A stretch of 56,195 nt of DNA from an uncultured Chromatiaceae bacterium (GCA_945787555.1 CALZJG010000111.1:1-56195), one strand, 5' to 3'; positions 20,107 through 31,428 are shown, counted from the stretch's first letter. Notes: generated by a model from the letters alone, not told the origin. A program made the numbers and translations.

Positions 20107-22032
20107 ATGCCGACCATCACTTTGCCAGACGGCAGTCAGCGACACTTCGATGAACCCGTGAGCGTCCACGCAGTGGCGGCTGCCATCGGCCCTGGTTTGG
20201 CTAAGGCGGCGCTGGCCGGCATGGCGGACGGTCAGTTGGTCGACACCAGTCATGTGCTAGAGCGCGACACGCAACTCAGCATCATCACCGAACGTGACGC
20301 CGCAGGCGTGGAAGTCTTGCGTCATTCTTGCGCGCACTTGTTGGCGCAGGCGGTCAAACAACTGTTTCCTGAGGCGCAAGTGACCATCGGGCCGGTGATC
20401 GAACACGGTTTTTATTACGACTTTTCCTTCGAGCGGCCCTTCACGCCGGAGGATTTGGCCGCGATCGAAAAAAAGATGGAAGAATTGGCGGCGGCCGATC
20501 AACCGGTCACGCGCACCGTCATGCCGCGCGAGGAAGCGATAGCGTTCTTTCGCGCCATGGGCGAAGAATACAAGGCGCGTATCATCGAGGACATTCCCGC
20601 CCAGGAGCCGCTTTCCCTGTACCGGCAGGGCGAGTTCATCGATTTGTGCCGCGGTCCGCATGTGCCCAGCACCGGTAAGCTCAAGGCGTTTAAGCTGATG
20701 AAAGTGGCGGGCGCCTATTGGCGTGGCGATTCGCGCAATGAGATGTTGCAGCGAATTTACGGCACGGCCTGGGCCGACAAGAAACAACTCAAGGCTTATC
20801 TGCATCGTCTCGCCGAAGCGGAAAAGCGCGACCATCGCAAGATCGCCAAGCAGCTCGATCTGTTTCATACCCAGGAAGAAGCCCCCGGGATGGTGTTCTG
20901 GCATCCCCACGGCTGGACGATTTATCAGGAAATCGAGCAGTACATCCGCCGCCGCTTGCGCGATCACGGTTACCGCGAGATCCGTACGCCGCAGGTGGTG
21001 GATCGCAGCCTGTGGGAAAAATCGGGGCATTGGGAGAAATTCCGCGCCGACATGTTCACCACGGCGTCGGAGAACCGCGATTACGCCATCAAGCCGATGA
21101 ACTGCCCTTGTCATGTGCAGATCTACAATCAGGGTTTGAAGAGCTACCGCGATTTGCCGCTGCGCCTGGCCGAGTTCGGATCTTGTCATCGCAATGAACC
21201 CAGCGGCGCTCTGCACGGCTTGATGCGAGTGCGCGGCTTCACCCAGGACGACGCCCATATCTTTTGTACCGAGGACCAGATTCAGTCCGAGGTCGGGGCT
21301 TTTATCGACCTTTTGTACGCCGTTTATGCCGATTTCGGGTTCAATGAGGTCATTATCAAGCTTTCCACTCGTCCCGCCAATCGCGTGGGGTCGGATGAAA
21401 TTTGGGACAAGGCCGAGCATGCCCTGGAGCGCGCCCTCAATGAAAAGGGGCTGGAGTGGGATTTGCAACCGGGCGAAGGGGCTTTTTACGGGCCCAAGAT
21501 CGAGTTTTCCCTCAAGGATTGCCTCGAGCGCGTCTGGCAATGCGGCACCATTCAAGTGGATTTCAATATGCCCGGCCGCCTGGGTGCGGAATATATCGCC
21601 GAGGACAACAGCCGCAACACGCCGGTCATGCTACACCGTGCCATCCTCGGTTCGCTGGAGCGGTTCATCGGTATCCTTATCGAGCAGCATGCCGGTTGGT
21701 TCCCAACCTGGTTGGCCCCCACCCAGGTGGCGGTACTCACCATCACCGACCGGCAGCAAGACTATGCCCGGTCGCTGGAGAAGGAATTGCTCGGCAAGGG
21801 GTTGCGGGTCATTACGGACTTGAGAAACGAGAAAATTAGCTTTAAAATCCGCGAACACACGCTACAGCGGGTTCCGTACCTGCTGGTCCTAGGGGACCGG
21901 GAGGTACAGGAGCATACCGTGGCCGTGCGCACGCGGAGCGGCGAAGATCTGGGAAGTATGAGCCTAACGGCATTCCAGGATCACATCGCCGAGGATATCG
22001 CGGGCCGCGGCCTCGCCGTTTTGGAGGATTGA
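20107..22032 (+). CDS. thrS: Threonine--tRNA ligase
   Basis: A 641-residue class II synthetase. I chose the ATG at 20107 ([11 protein letters not shown]), which begins the TGS domain; a longer frame runs back into the tRNA-Val terminator. Order: TGS (about 1-62), the editing SAD domain with HSCAHLL, the catalytic core with zinc ligands in MNCPCH and the later [12 protein letters not shown] region, and a C-terminal anticodon-binding domain. The stop TGA directly abuts the infC start codon, giving tight translational coupling. It is the first gene of the thrS-infC-rpmI-rplT-pheST-ihfA cluster. Confidence 0.97.
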   Translation: MPTITLPDGSQRHFDEPVSVHAVAAAIGPGLAKAALAGMADGQLVDTSHVLERDTQLSIITERDAAGVEVLRHSCAHLLAQAVKQLFPEAQVTIGPVIEHGFYYDFSFERPFTPEDLAAIEKKMEELAAADQPVTRTVMPREEAIAFFRAMGEEYKARIIEDIPAQEPLSLYRQGEFIDLCRGPHVPSTGKLKAFKLMKVAGAYWRGDSRNEMLQRIYGTAWADKKQLKAYLHRLAEAEKRDHRKIAKQLDLFHTQEEAPGMVFWHPHGWTIYQEIEQYIRRRLRDHGYREIRTPQVVDRSLWEKSGHWEKFRADMFTTASENRDYAIKPMNCPCHVQIYNQGLKSYRDLPLRLAEFGSCHRNEPSGALHGLMRVRGFTQDDAHIFCTEDQIQSEVGAFIDLLYAVYADFGFNEVIIKLSTRPANRVGSDEIWDKAEHALERALNEKGLEWDLQPGEGAFYGPKIEFSLKDCLERVWQCGTIQVDFNMPGRLGAEYIAEDNSRNTPVMLHRAILGSLERFIGILIEQHAGWFPTWLAPTQVAVLTITDRQQDYARSLEKELLGKGLRVITDLRNEKISFKIREHTLQRVPYLLVLGDREVQEHTVAVRTRSGEDLGSMSLTAFQDHIAEDIAGRGLAVLED

Positions 22033-22035
22033 ATT
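22023..22035 (+). promoter_or_regulatory. Shine-Dalgarno and ATT start codon of infC
   Basis: GGAGG (22023-22027), 5 nt, TGA of thrS overlapping the spacer, then ATT (22033-22035). IF3 genes in enterobacteria and most proteobacteria start with AUU, which IF3 itself discriminates against, giving autogenous control. The first ATG/GTG in frame would cut off conserved N-terminal residues. Confidence 0.88.
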
Positions 22036-22590
22036 ATAGCTGCTGAAAAAGACGACACGCGCATCAACGAAGATATCACCGCCCCCGAAGTGCGGCTCAT
22101 CGGCGCCAAGGGCGAGATGGTAGGGGTTGTCCCCATCGAGGAGGCGATGCGTAGCGCGGAAGAGGTGGAGCTCGACTTGGTGGAAGTTGCGCCGCAAGGC
22201 AAGCCGCCGGTGTGCCGGATCATGGATTACGGCAAGTTTCTGTTCGAAGAAAGCAAGAAACGCCAGGCTGCCAAGAAGAAGCAGAAGCAGATTCAGGTAA
22301 AGGAGGTGAAGTTCCGTCCGGGCACGGAAGAAGCCGACTACCAGGTCAAACTGCGCAAGCTCGTCAGCTTTCTGGAAGAGGGCGACAAGGCCAAAATCAC
22401 GCTGCGTTTTCGCGGGCGGGAAATGGCCCACCAAGAACTGGGCGCCAAATTGCTTAAGCGCATCGAAGCGGACTTGGTTGAACATGGTGTGGTGGAACAG
22501 TACCCCAGAATGGAAGGGCGCTTGATGGTCATGGTGCTGGGGCCTAAGAAAGTGGCGGTCAGCGCCGGGCCGAAAAAGACCGGCACCTAA
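22033..22590 (+). CDS. infC: Translation initiation factor IF-3
   Basis: A 185-residue factor that binds the 30S subunit, prevents subunit joining and checks the start codon. It starts at ATT 22033 (sequence reads [14 protein letters not shown]). The RINEDI segment is the conserved N-domain start and [10 protein letters not shown] the interdomain region. The C-domain has VKEVKFRPG and [16 protein letters not shown] at 22090 would remove the first 19 residues and is rejected as the start. Confidence 0.95.
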   Translation: MIAAEKDDTRINEDITAPEVRLIGAKGEMVGVVPIEEAMRSAEEVELDLVEVAPQGKPPVCRIMDYGKFLFEESKKRQAAKKKQKQIQVKEVKFRPGTEEADYQVKLRKLVSFLEEGDKAKITLRFRGREMAHQELGAKLLKRIEADLVEHGVVEQYPRMEGRLMVMVLGPKKVAVSAGPKKTGT

Positions 22591-22605
22591 AGGATGGACG
22601 GAAGC

Positions 22606-22631
22606 GTGTTGTCTGGAGTCTCTGACGACAC
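22606..22631 (+). promoter_or_regulatory. Hairpin in the infC-rpmI gap, candidate L20 operator
   Basis: GTGTTGTC (22606-22613) can pair with GACGACAC (22624-22631) with one G-U pair and a 10-nt loop. It lies 27 nt before the rpmI start. In E. coli L20 represses rpmI translation through RNA structure in this region; the match here is positional only. Confidence 0.35.
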
Positions 22632-22658
22632 AGTCGAGGTTAAGTGGAGTAATAAGTA

Positions 22659-22856
22659 ATGCCTAAATTGAAGAGCAATCGCAGCGCCGCCAAGCGGTTT
22701 GCCCGCACGGGCACCGGTAAGTTCAAGCGCGCCCAGGGATATGCCAATCATATCCTGACCAAAAAGAGCCCGAAGCGTAAGCGCCAGCTGCGCAAGGGCC
22801 TGCTGGTGCACGCCGCCGACACCGCCAGTGTCCGCCGCATGTTGCCGTATAGCTGA
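22659..22856 (+). CDS. rpmI: 50S ribosomal protein L35
   Basis: A 65-residue very basic protein with the L35 signature ([14 protein letters not shown] at the start, [16 protein letters not shown] in the middle, ending VRRMLPYS). GTGGAGTAATAAGTA supplies a ribosome site before the ATG. It sits between infC and rplT as in nearly all bacteria. Confidence 0.97.
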   Translation: MPKLKSNRSAAKRFARTGTGKFKRAQGYANHILTKKSPKRKRQLRKGLLVHAADTASVRRMLPYS

Positions 22857-22956
22857 TCGGGCTTATTGGCACTTTAGAGTTGTAAGCATCAGCCACGCTG
22901 CACGGCCCTTGTATAGGGCGGCTCAGAGTGGTGGATAATAGATTGAAGTTCGATTT

Positions 22957-23009
22957 CTAAGGGGAATAAAAATCGGCGGGCTGTGCTTGCTGATTTTGAT
23001 TCTCCTTAG
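22957..23009 (+). promoter_or_regulatory. Long hairpin immediately upstream of rplT
   Basis: Bases 22957-22974 pair with 22992-23009 over 18 positions, with one A-G mismatch and one G-U pair; the loop is 17 nt (22975-22991). The 3' arm ends 22 nt before the rplT ATG, just ahead of its ribosome site (GTAGGGGAC). No T-run follows, so it is not a plain terminator. Position suggests control of L20 synthesis or an RNA-processing site. Confidence 0.6.
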
Positions 23010-23031
23010 CCAGTGAGTAGGGGACAGTATC

Positions 23032-23391
23032 ATGCCTAGAGTTAAACGTGGTGTAACGGCGCGCGCCCGTCACAAGAAAGTGATGGATCAAGCCAAAGGT
23101 TATTACGGCCGTCGTAAGAACGTATTCCGAGTCGCGACCCAAGCGGTCACCAAGGCCGGACAATACGCCTATCGTGATCGTCGTCAGCGCAAGCGTCAGT
23201 TTCGTGGTCTATGGATCGTGCGTATCGGTGCGGCAGCGCGTGAATGCGGTTTGTCGTACAGTCGCTTCATGAATGGTTTGCACAAAGCGGCTATCGAGAT
23301 TGATCGCAAAGTGCTGGCCGATATAGCGGTGTTCGACAAGATGGCGTTTGCCGCGCTGGCCGAAAAGGCCAAAGCCGGTCTTGCTGCCTAA
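23032..23391 (+). CDS. rplT: 50S ribosomal protein L20
   Basis: A 119-residue 23S rRNA-binding assembly protein with the family start [17 protein letters not shown] and the conserved GYYGRRKN and RQFRGLWI segments. It is separated from rpmI by 175 nt, longer than the few dozen bases usual in enterobacteria. That gap holds the long hairpin at 22957-23009. L20 commonly represses its own operon. Confidence 0.97.
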   Translation: MPRVKRGVTARARHKKVMDQAKGYYGRRKNVFRVATQAVTKAGQYAYRDRRQRKRQFRGLWIVRIGAAARECGLSYSRFMNGLHKAAIEIDRKVLADIAVFDKMAFAALAEKAKAGLAA

Positions 23392-23446
23392 CAACCAGAG
23401 GGGTGACATCGTGCGGTGATGATGCCGCGCGAGCTGCCGCGAAATC

Positions 23447-23482
23447 AGGGGAAAGGCCGCCAGTCCTTTCCCCTTTTTCTTT
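23447..23482 (+). terminator. Terminator or attenuator between rplT and pheS
   Basis: A perfect 10-bp stem AGGGGAAAGG/CCTTTCCCCT (23447-23456 with 23465-23474, loop CCGCCAGT) followed by TTTTTCTTT. It ends only about 17 nt before the pheS ATG. In E. coli pheST is controlled by attenuation at this place, but no Phe-rich leader peptide precedes the stem here. Confidence 0.85.
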
Positions 23483-23486
23483 GTGA

Positions 23487-24518
<1,032 letters not shown>

Positions 24519-24538
24519 GAACTTGGCTAAGAGCAGAG

Positions 24539-24647
24539 AATAACCGCGGAGTGCACCGAGTAGATTAATTGGATGAGGCTGAGGTTCAGGATGTGTAGGC
24601 CATGCACTACGCAGTTTGGTCTCTCCGTGTCCTACGTGGTTAATAAA
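24539..24647. repeat. MITE-like inverted repeat inserted between pheS and pheT
   Basis: The left arm AATAACCGCGGAGTGCACCGAG (24539-24560) is an imperfect inverted copy of the right arm CTCTCCGTGTCCTACGTGGTTAAT (24621-24644). The shared core is TAACC-CGNGGNACACGGAG. Dispersed elements with ends like accacggagnacacggag are common in environmental proteobacteria. Normally pheS and pheT are only a few bases apart. Confidence 0.5.
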
Positions 24648-24658
24648 GGCATTATGCG

Positions 24659-27040
24659 ATGAAATTCAGCGAACAATGGCTACGTGAGTGGGTTCAACCC
24701 AACGCCTCCAGTCCCGATCTCGCCCAGCAATTTACTATGGCGGGCTTGGAAGTGGATGCGATGGAGCCCGTCGTGCCGTTCTTCAATGGTGTGGTCGTAG
24801 CGCATGTGCAGAACGTGCAAGCTCATCCCAATGCCGATCGTTTGCGGGTGTGCCTAGTCGATGTCGGTGAAAGTGAGCCTTTGTCCATCGTGTGCGGCGC
24901 GCCCAACGTGACGCCGGGCGCGAAAGTGCCTTGCGCACGCATCGGCGCGCGTTTGCCCGGCGACCTGAATATCAAGAAGGGCAAGCTGCGTGGGGTGGAA
25001 TCGTTCGGCATGCTGTGCTCTGCGCGCGAGTTGGGATTGGCGGAAGACAGTGACGGTTTGTTGTTACTGCCCGACGACGCGCCGACCGGCGCCGACATCC
25101 GCGCCTATCTATCGCTCAACGATGTCAGTTTCGAGCTGGGACTTACGCCTAATCGCGGCGATTGCTTGAGCGTGGCTGGTGTGGCGCGCGAAGTCGGCGT
25201 AATTAATCGCTGCCAGGTGCAAGGGCCGGTGATGACGCCCGTACCAGCGGTTATCAGTGATGAATTCCCCGTCACTGTCGAGCAGCCCGCCGCCTGCCCA
25301 CGTTATCTGGGTCGTGTGATCCGCGCAATCGACGTTAATGCCGCGACGCCGATGTGGATGCGTGAGCGCTTGCGGCGCAGCGGCGTGCGCAGCATCAGCG
25401 CCGTGGTAGACGTGACCAATTATGTGCTGCTGGAATTGGGTCAGCCTATGCACGCCTTTGATTTGAACAAACTTCAAGGCGGCGTCGTGGTGCGTCTTGC
25501 TGAACAAGCCGAACGACTACAGTTGCTCGATGGTCGCGAAGTCGAGCTCGATAGCGACACACTCGTCATCTCCGATCATGGCGGGCCGTTGGCGATGGCG
25601 GGCGTGATGGGCGGCGAGACCAGCGCTGTCGGCGATACGACTAAGGATGTGTTGCTCGAGGCAGCGTTTTTTTCGCCTGCGGCCATCGTCGGTCGGGCTC
25701 GCCGTCACGGCTTGCACACCGATTCGTCGCATCGCTTCGAACGCGGTGTCGATCCCGAATTGACGCGCGCGGCTATGGAACGCGCTACCCGTCTATTGTT
25801 GGATATCGTGGGCGGGCAGGCGGGACCCGTTATGGAGCGGGTCAGTGAGGAAGCGTTGCCGCAGCGCGCGCCGGTGCGCTTGCGCGCGGCGCGTATCGAG
25901 CGTCTTCTGGGCATGGCGGTCCCCGCCGCCGAGGTGCACGACATCATGACCCGTCTGGGTGTGCAGGTGAGGGAGCAAGGCGCCGATTGGCTGGTGACGG
26001 CGCCCAGTTATCGTTTCGACTTGGCCATCGAAGCTGATTTCATCGAGGAATTGGCGCGGGTACATGGCTATAGCGAGCTGCCCACGCATCAGCCGTTGGC
26101 ACGCTTGGCTTTACCCGCGCAAGCCGAAGGCCGAATCGAGCCGAGTCGTATACGCCACGCGTTGGTGGATCGCGGTTATCAAGAAGCAATCACTTACAGT
26201 TTTGTCGATCCGGCGTTGCTGCAACGTTTGGATCCCGAGGGCTCCCCGGTGGCTTTGCTCAATCCCATTTCGGCTGAACTGGCCGTCATGCGTACGCGCG
26301 TGTGGCCCAGTCTGGTCCAGGCTTTGATGTACAATCTCAATCGCCAACAAAACCGCGTGCGTTTGTTCGAAATCGGATCGCGCTATCTGCCGGACGGCGA
26401 GGGTGTGCGCGAAGAGGCGGTGGTGGCCGGCTTGGTGAGCGGCAGTGTGTCGCCCGAGCAATGGGGCGAGCGCCAACGTGGGGTCGATTTTTTCGATGTG
26501 AAGGCCGATGTCGAAGCATTGCTGGATTTGACCGGGCTCGGCCAGGCGCTGCGCTTCGAGCCCCAGGCGCTACCCGCCTTGCATCCCGGGCTAGCAGCGT
26601 CACTGCGTGACGAGCAGGGCGATGAGCTGGGGCAGATCGGGGCCTTGCACCCCGAAGTGCTGCGGGCGCTGGATATCAGCGGCGCGGTGTACCTATTCGA
26701 GTTGAGTCTGTCACTGTTCGAGCGTGCCCGCTTGCCGCGTTTCCGCGAGCTGTCACGCTTCCCTGCCATACGTCGTGACCTGGCCTTGGTGGTGGACGAG
26801 GCGGTGAGCGCGGACCTCATTACGGCGAGCGTGCGTGCGGCGGCGGGGGAATGCTTGTCCGACTTGCAGCTGTTTGACGTATATAAAGGCAAAGGCATTG
26901 ATTCAGGGAAAAAAAGCCTGGCTTTAGGCTTGACGTTACAGGATTCTTCGCGCACTCTTACCGACGAGGAGGTGGACGGCATTGTGCAACAGGTGCTGTC
27001 CAGTTTGCGAGAGCAGTTCGAGGCTAGCTTGAGAGACTGA
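24659..27040 (+). CDS. pheT: Phenylalanine--tRNA ligase beta subunit
   Basis: 793 residues, normal for the family. The N-terminal EMAP-II-like tRNA-binding domain (about 40-150, [10 protein letters not shown]) is followed by the B3/B4 editing domain, the B5 domain, a catalytic-like core, and a C-terminal FDX-ACB anticodon-binding domain ([14 protein letters not shown] onward). The ATG at 24659 starts the conserved [12 protein letters not shown]. It ends 4 nt before ihfA, so those two are cotranscribed. Confidence 0.97.
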   Translation: MKFSEQWLREWVQPNASSPDLAQQFTMAGLEVDAMEPVVPFFNGVVVAHVQNVQAHPNADRLRVCLVDVGESEPLSIVCGAPNVTPGAKVPCARIGARLPGDLNIKKGKLRGVESFGMLCSARELGLAEDSDGLLLLPDDAPTGADIRAYLSLNDVSFELGLTPNRGDCLSVAGVAREVGVINRCQVQGPVMTPVPAVISDEFPVTVEQPAACPRYLGRVIRAIDVNAATPMWMRERLRRSGVRSISAVVDVTNYVLLELGQPMHAFDLNKLQGGVVVRLAEQAERLQLLDGREVELDSDTLVISDHGGPLAMAGVMGGETSAVGDTTKDVLLEAAFFSPAAIVGRARRHGLHTDSSHRFERGVDPELTRAAMERATRLLLDIVGGQAGPVMERVSEEALPQRAPVRLRAARIERLLGMAVPAAEVHDIMTRLGVQVREQGADWLVTAPSYRFDLAIEADFIEELARVHGYSELPTHQPLARLALPAQAEGRIEPSRIRHALVDRGYQEAITYSFVDPALLQRLDPEGSPVALLNPISAELAVMRTRVWPSLVQALMYNLNRQQNRVRLFEIGSRYLPDGEGVREEAVVAGLVSGSVSPEQWGERQRGVDFFDVKADVEALLDLTGLGQALRFEPQALPALHPGLAASLRDEQGDELGQIGALHPEVLRALDISGAVYLFELSLSLFERARLPRFRELSRFPAIRRDLALVVDEAVSADLITASVRAAAGECLSDLQLFDVYKGKGIDSGKKSLALGLTLQDSSRTLTDEEVDGIVQQVLSSLREQFEASLRD

Positions 27041-27044
27041 CACT

Positions 27045-27344
27045 ATGGCGCTGACCAAGGCCGAAATGGCGGAAAAGTTGTTTGAAGAACTTGGGCTAAA
27101 TAAGAGAGAAGCCAAGGATTTTGTCGAGGCGTTTTTCGAAGAGGTGCGCGTGGCGCTGGAAGCGGGCGAGCAAGTGAAGCTGTCGGGGTTTGGTAATTTC
27201 AACCTGCGCAGCAAGAAAGAGCGCCCCGGCCGTAACCCTAAAACGGGTGAAGAAATTCCGATTACTGCGCGGCGCGTGGTGACCTTTCATCCGGGACAAA
27301 AACTCAAAGCACGGGTAGAGGCTTATGCTGGAAGCGGCGAATAA
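27045..27344 (+). CDS. ihfA: Integration host factor alpha subunit
   Basis: A 99-residue DNA-bending protein that pairs with IhfB. It has [18 protein letters not shown] at the start, the HU/IHF signature around [20 protein letters not shown] with the intercalating Pro, and the C-terminal [10 protein letters not shown] helix. The position after pheT is conserved in gammaproteobacteria. Its last 20 bases overlap the next gene. Confidence 0.97.
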   Translation: MALTKAEMAEKLFEELGLNKREAKDFVEAFFEEVRVALEAGEQVKLSGFGNFNLRSKKERPGRNPKTGEEIPITARRVVTFHPGQKLKARVEAYAGSGE

Positions 27345-27681
27345 CAACGAGCTACCCCCCATACCGGGCAAGCGCTACTTTACCATTGGTGAGGTGAGCG
27401 ACTTGTGCGCGGTTAAACCGCATGTGCTGCGTTATTGGGAGCAGGAATTTCCGCAGCTCAAGCCGGTCAAGCGGCGCGGTAACCGGCGTTACTATCAACG
27501 CAATGACGTAATGATGGTGAGGCATATCCGCAGCTTGCTTTACGAGCAGGGCTACACCATCGGTGGCGCGCGACTGCAATTGGCGGGCACACCGCAGAAG
27601 CTCGAGGTGAGTCATAGCCGTGAGTTGATTCGTCACATGCGTACGGAGCTGGAAACATTGCTGAGTACGCTCAGAAATTAG
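27325..27681 (+). CDS. MerR family transcriptional regulator
   Basis: 118 residues. A MerR-type winged helix-turn-helix occupies about residues 17-85 ([27 protein letters not shown], then RRYYQRNDV), followed by a short C-terminal helix and no Cys metal-binding loop. It overlaps ihfA by 20 nt, the arrangement seen beside ihfA in Pseudomonas and many relatives. The effector and target genes are unknown. Confidence 0.92.
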   Translation: MLEAANNNELPPIPGKRYFTIGEVSDLCAVKPHVLRYWEQEFPQLKPVKRRGNRRYYQRNDVMMVRHIRSLLYEQGYTIGGARLQLAGTPQKLEVSHSRELIRHMRTELETLLSTLRN

Positions 27682-27691
27682 CTAAATTGCG

Positions 27692-27720
27692 TTGGCGTTT
27701 CACCGCTAGTCGGTTATTAT
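27692..27720 (+). promoter_or_regulatory. Probable promoter of tRNA-Pro
   Basis: TTGGCG (27692-27697), a 17-bp spacer and TATTAT (27715-27720), followed by a GC-rich discriminator AGGCGCCC. It lies 52 nt before the tRNA. Confidence 0.55.
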
Positions 27721-27772
27721 AGGCGCCCTTCGCGGGGCGGGTCTTCTCGGCCCGTTACTCCAAGTTCATCAT

Positions 27773-27851
<79 letters not shown>

Positions 27852-27865
27852 TACTTCCTTAATTA

Positions 27866-28815
27866 TCAACATGCTGCACTGATTAATTCATTGCGGCCGC
27901 ACCTTTTAGGGTCACCAGCGCGGGACTTTTGCGGGTGTTTTCCCCCGCACACCCGATTCGCCACCTCGATCAGGTGCATCAATTCCGGCGCCGAATAGTG
28001 TGTCGTGGTCCATCCCGAATTGTGCCCCAAGAGATCCTGCCGGTCCTCGAACGGCACCCCGGCCGCCCGCAGCCGTCTTTACCGAAGGTGTGTTTGAGGT
28101 CATGGACGCTCTCCCCCATGACAGGGCGCCTTTTGCCCGAGTCCGTTTCATTTCCAGGGCGAAGTGTTGATCTTCAAGATCAGTTTACCTGTCTAGCTGA
28201 AGACCGGCTCAGGATGGACATTCCGCATCTCGTCGATGAGCAACGCGCCGATCGCATTCAAAATCACCAGGCGGCCTTCACGATGCTTCACTGTTCCCGC
28301 TGGAATGAGAAAGACCGATATGTCAACTTCCGGTACCTCAATCTTCCAGTCCCGGCCGAGTGCACAGACCTTCGCTACACGCGTGCCGGTATCGACCTTA
28401 AACAGGGCTCTGTTCCTTAGGTGAGCAGGCCGTTCTCGAAACAGCGTCCCCTTGTTCCCTCCAGTGAGCGGTAAGGGGCTCGTCGGTCAGTCTCCACCAA
28501 TAGCATTAGCTTGGCTGCGCTCTCCAACCAGATTGTCCCGTTTGCGGCAGGCCATGCGTGAGCCGACTGAAAGAGGATGCAGTGAACGCCCTGCAGGGCG
28601 TCATTAAGCGTCCTGTTGCTGCCCCCTTTGTTTGGATGACGGATTCCGGCAGCGTTTCGGGCTGCAATGAACGGCTGCAGGGTACTCTTAAGTACGGCCG
28701 ATAAGGATAGATCACCGAGATAGGGATCCAGCATTTACAAATGCATTGCATCATCCGCGATGCTCACCTTTATCGTTTCATTAAGGTATTTCGTCGCCGC
28801 TGAACGGAAGCTATG
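27866..28815 (-). pseudogene. Decayed tyrosine-family integrase at tRNA-Pro
   Basis: Read on the minus strand from about 28815, three frames together rebuild one phage-type integrase. The first piece has RSAATKYLNE..ADDAMHL, broken by TAA at about 28740. Next is a core-binding part with LDPYLGDLSLSAV (frame open to 28417). A frameshift near 28440 leads to RLFRERPAHLRNRALFKVDTGTR and WKIEVPEVDISVFLIP, which stops at about 28195. The last part has SVHDLKHTFGK (about 28120-28085), a further frameshift, then AAGVPFEDRQDLLGHNSGW and TTHYSAPEL with the catalytic Tyr. Part of the middle is missing. It cannot make an active enzyme. The 3' end lies against tRNA-Pro. Confidence 0.85.
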
Positions 28816-29727
28816 GCGTGACCGAACACTGGAGCACAGGTTGCGAGGCGCAGCCGTGCTGCAGCAGGATACACCGCGCCGAGATTTCGCCTTCAGTGCT
28901 AAGGTGATGGCCCGACTGCGAAACGGTGTAGGACGGTCGAGGCTGTAGAGGGCACCGCGTCATCATATCTATTTGGGGAGTCATCGATCCATAGTAGGCA
29001 CGAAGTAGCCACGGCGCGAGAACGCGATTTGACAGAAGTGCCTTGCACCCAGCGCTGCCCCAAAGCGAAGCTAATGATCTACAGGCGCGTAGCGCTTGAT
29101 GGTCCCAATATAGGGATGGTGCAACCTATCTTGTTGGTGACTGCGCGATGCAGGAGATGGCATATCACTTCAGAGCGCATTGTGCGACAGTGAGCGGGGC
29201 GGTGATGAAAGTAGCGGAGCAGAGAAATTGATAGCCTGACATTTCGTGATGTCTGATTGCATTCCCTAACCCCGGTTTACCTTGTACAGTTGCCACGGTG
29301 CTACTTCAACCGGCGGACATCGAAATGACTAATATTCAAGCGCCATACCGGGATGCTATTCTGAACATCTTAGCACGGTGTTATGAATAAACCGGTTTAT
29401 GTCATTAGCGGTCACGATACTGTGCCGAATAGAGACAAGAGTCGACTTTTCCGGACTTCAATACGCGGCGGGGGCTAGATTATCATATTGCCTATCATTG
29501 CGGTCTATTGAAGCGATTGCATAGAGGTGAAGAATACTGCCATTCATTAAGTGGTTTATATATTGCTTTATCTCTATCAAAAGAGCACTTGTAAGTACTT
29601 GGCTATACTATCTGATTGGCTGAGTTTATAAAATTTCTACTGCGCCGTTGGGAAGAAAAGTATGTTATTTTCCATTGTTTCATAAAACTTAATTGTCATT
29701 TGCATGCCTGCGGCCATCAGGAGAAAC
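28816..29727. other. Non-coding or degraded island DNA
   Basis: About 900 nt without a credible gene. All frames are short, composition falls towards AT-rich after about 29300, and there is no ribosome site with a long frame until 29728. It probably represents decayed mobile-element DNA plus the promoter region of the lytic transglycosylase. Confidence 0.55.
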
Positions 29728-31092
29728 ATGGTTTATTCCAACCATTTTATAGCGCCTGTGTTGCTGATGGGCTTCTTCTTGTTTGTTGTCTCTTGTAGCG
29801 CAGGCGATGAGGGCGCGGAGGAGCTTCTGGGTCGTATAAAAAGTAATGGTGAGCTCGTTGTATTAACGACCAATCAGCCGACAACCTATTTTATTGATCG
29901 TGAAGGTGACCCCGCCGGACCTGAGTTTGATATGACGCAGTCCTTTGCGAAATACCTTGGAGTGGAAGCCAGGTATCTTCAATTGGATTCAGTTGATGCG
30001 GTAATCGATGCTTTAGCAAAAGGCGAGGGAGATATTGCCGCAGCGGGGCTCACGGTCACATCTGAGAGATCTTTGAAGTATGACTTTGGTCCCGCTTATA
30101 TGGATGTTAGCGAGTATCTGGTATGTCATCGCAGCTCGAAAATAGTAGATGATATAGGGCAACTCAATACAATTGAAATTGTAATACCTTCATCAACCAG
30201 CTACATCGAAACATTAGTTGAGAACTACCCTGAGGTTACCTGGGTTCTGGATGATGATTTGCTAACGCCACAATTGCTTGAAAAAGTGCGTAGCAAAGAA
30301 ATTGAATGCACCATTAGCGACTCAACCATCTTCGATATTAGTCGGCGTTATTATCCTGAGATATCATCCAGATATACATTGATCGAAGGATCTGAGCTGG
30401 CTTGGATGCATGTAAAAGACAATCCGCGCTTTAACACGGCGATTAATGCCTGGTTTTCTGAGTACAAAGCTAGTGGCGAGTATGCGCAGGTTGTCGAAAA
30501 GTATTATGGTCATATTGATGCTTTCGATTACGTTGATATCCAGAAATTCAAGCGCCGCATAAAGAAAAGGCTTCCTAAATACAAAGATTGGTTTATAGAG
30601 GCTGCAAAAAAGCATGGCATATCACCATCATTGCTTGCTGCGCAAAGTTACCAGGAGTCGCACTGGGATCCTAAGGCCAGGAGCCCTACGGGTGTGCGCG
30701 GTATCATGATGTTGACGTTACCAGTTGCAAAGTCGTTAGGTGTAAAGAGCCGCCTTAACGCCAAACAAAATATCTTTGCGGGCGCTAAATTTCAGGAGAA
30801 AATGAAAAAAATATTCGATGAGAATGTGAGCGAGCCTGATCGCACATGGATGGCGCTTGCTGCTTACAACGTAGGTCAAGGCCATTTCCGTGATGCTCAG
30901 AGACTTGCAGAAACTCTGGGTAAGAACCCCAATCTCTGGATTGATATGAAAGATGTGTTGCCATTGCTCAGCCAAAAGAAATACTACAAAGAGCTAACCT
31001 ATGGGTATGCGCGCGGAAATGAGCCAGTACAGTATGTTACGCGTATTCGAGATTACGATGACATACTGGCGAAGTATTTTACCGACAAGTGA
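29728..31092 (+). CDS. MltF-type membrane-bound lytic murein transglycosylase
   Basis: A 454-residue lipoprotein. I chose the ATG at 29728, 5 nt after AGGAG; it starts a lipoprotein signal with lipobox VVSC (Cys23). Residues about 35-265 form a periplasmic amino-acid-binding (SBP type 3) domain and about 290-450 an SLT lysozyme-like domain. The catalytic Glu310 is in SYQESHWDPKA, and AAYNVGQGH lies further on. MltF enzymes cleave peptidoglycan with release of 1,6-anhydro-muropeptides. E. coli MltF is about 60 residues longer. Codon use is more AT-rich than the flanking genes, and it sits between an integrase relic and an IS relic, so it was probably acquired. Confidence 0.9.
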   Translation: MVYSNHFIAPVLLMGFFLFVVSCSAGDEGAEELLGRIKSNGELVVLTTNQPTTYFIDREGDPAGPEFDMTQSFAKYLGVEARYLQLDSVDAVIDALAKGEGDIAAAGLTVTSERSLKYDFGPAYMDVSEYLVCHRSSKIVDDIGQLNTIEIVIPSSTSYIETLVENYPEVTWVLDDDLLTPQLLEKVRSKEIECTISDSTIFDISRRYYPEISSRYTLIEGSELAWMHVKDNPRFNTAINAWFSEYKASGEYAQVVEKYYGHIDAFDYVDIQKFKRRIKKRLPKYKDWFIEAAKKHGISPSLLAAQSYQESHWDPKARSPTGVRGIMMLTLPVAKSLGVKSRLNAKQNIFAGAKFQEKMKKIFDENVSEPDRTWMALAAYNVGQGHFRDAQRLAETLGKNPNLWIDMKDVLPLLSQKKYYKELTYGYARGNEPVQYVTRIRDYDDILAKYFTDK

Positions 31093-31392
31093 GCACCATA
31101 ATTAGAAGCAAGGCCCAACAATTTCATATGAAACTCGCACATTGGCTGGCACGGAAGTATTTGAGTTCAACCAAGTCGCTGGTGTGAGAGTGGGTTCGAT
31201 GCCCGGCTGATGGCAAGGCCAAGATATGGCAGCTATTTGGCGCAACACTAGCGTCGGCTAGTCACGAGTCGCAAGGGTCAGTTCCGATGGCGACATCCTG
31301 AAACCAGCTCGTACACAATTCGGGTTGAAGAACGGAGCACCGTCACATTACGCTACTGAGATGTTTCCATGGCTCTGAGCCAGGCTTGAATG
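31093..31392. other. Non-coding stretch after the lytic transglycosylase
   Basis: No gene is supported. Stops are frequent in all frames. The last part runs into the possible group II intron relic at 31393-31428, so some of it may be intron-derived, but I could not identify domains I-IV. Confidence 0.45.
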
Positions 31393-31428
31393 GAGGGCTA
31401 CATGCGCTGAGAGGGGCATGTGCGGTTC
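31393..31428 (+). ncRNA. Possible relic of group II intron domain V
   Basis: GAGGGCTACATGC (31393-31405) and GCATGTGCGGTTC (31416-31428) flank GCTGAGAGGG. The ACATGC/GCATGT pairing and the CGGTTCGGTGAGG tail resemble domain V of bacterial group II introns, but the lower stem is degenerate. No reverse transcriptase reading frame is present. Confidence 0.35.

Noticed and set aside
20257-21555. 432-codon antisense frame in thrS
   Set aside because: It is fully within thrS, has no recognisable domain, and is explained by codon bias of the real gene. The same holds for the 306-codon antisense frame in uvrB at 18346-19266.
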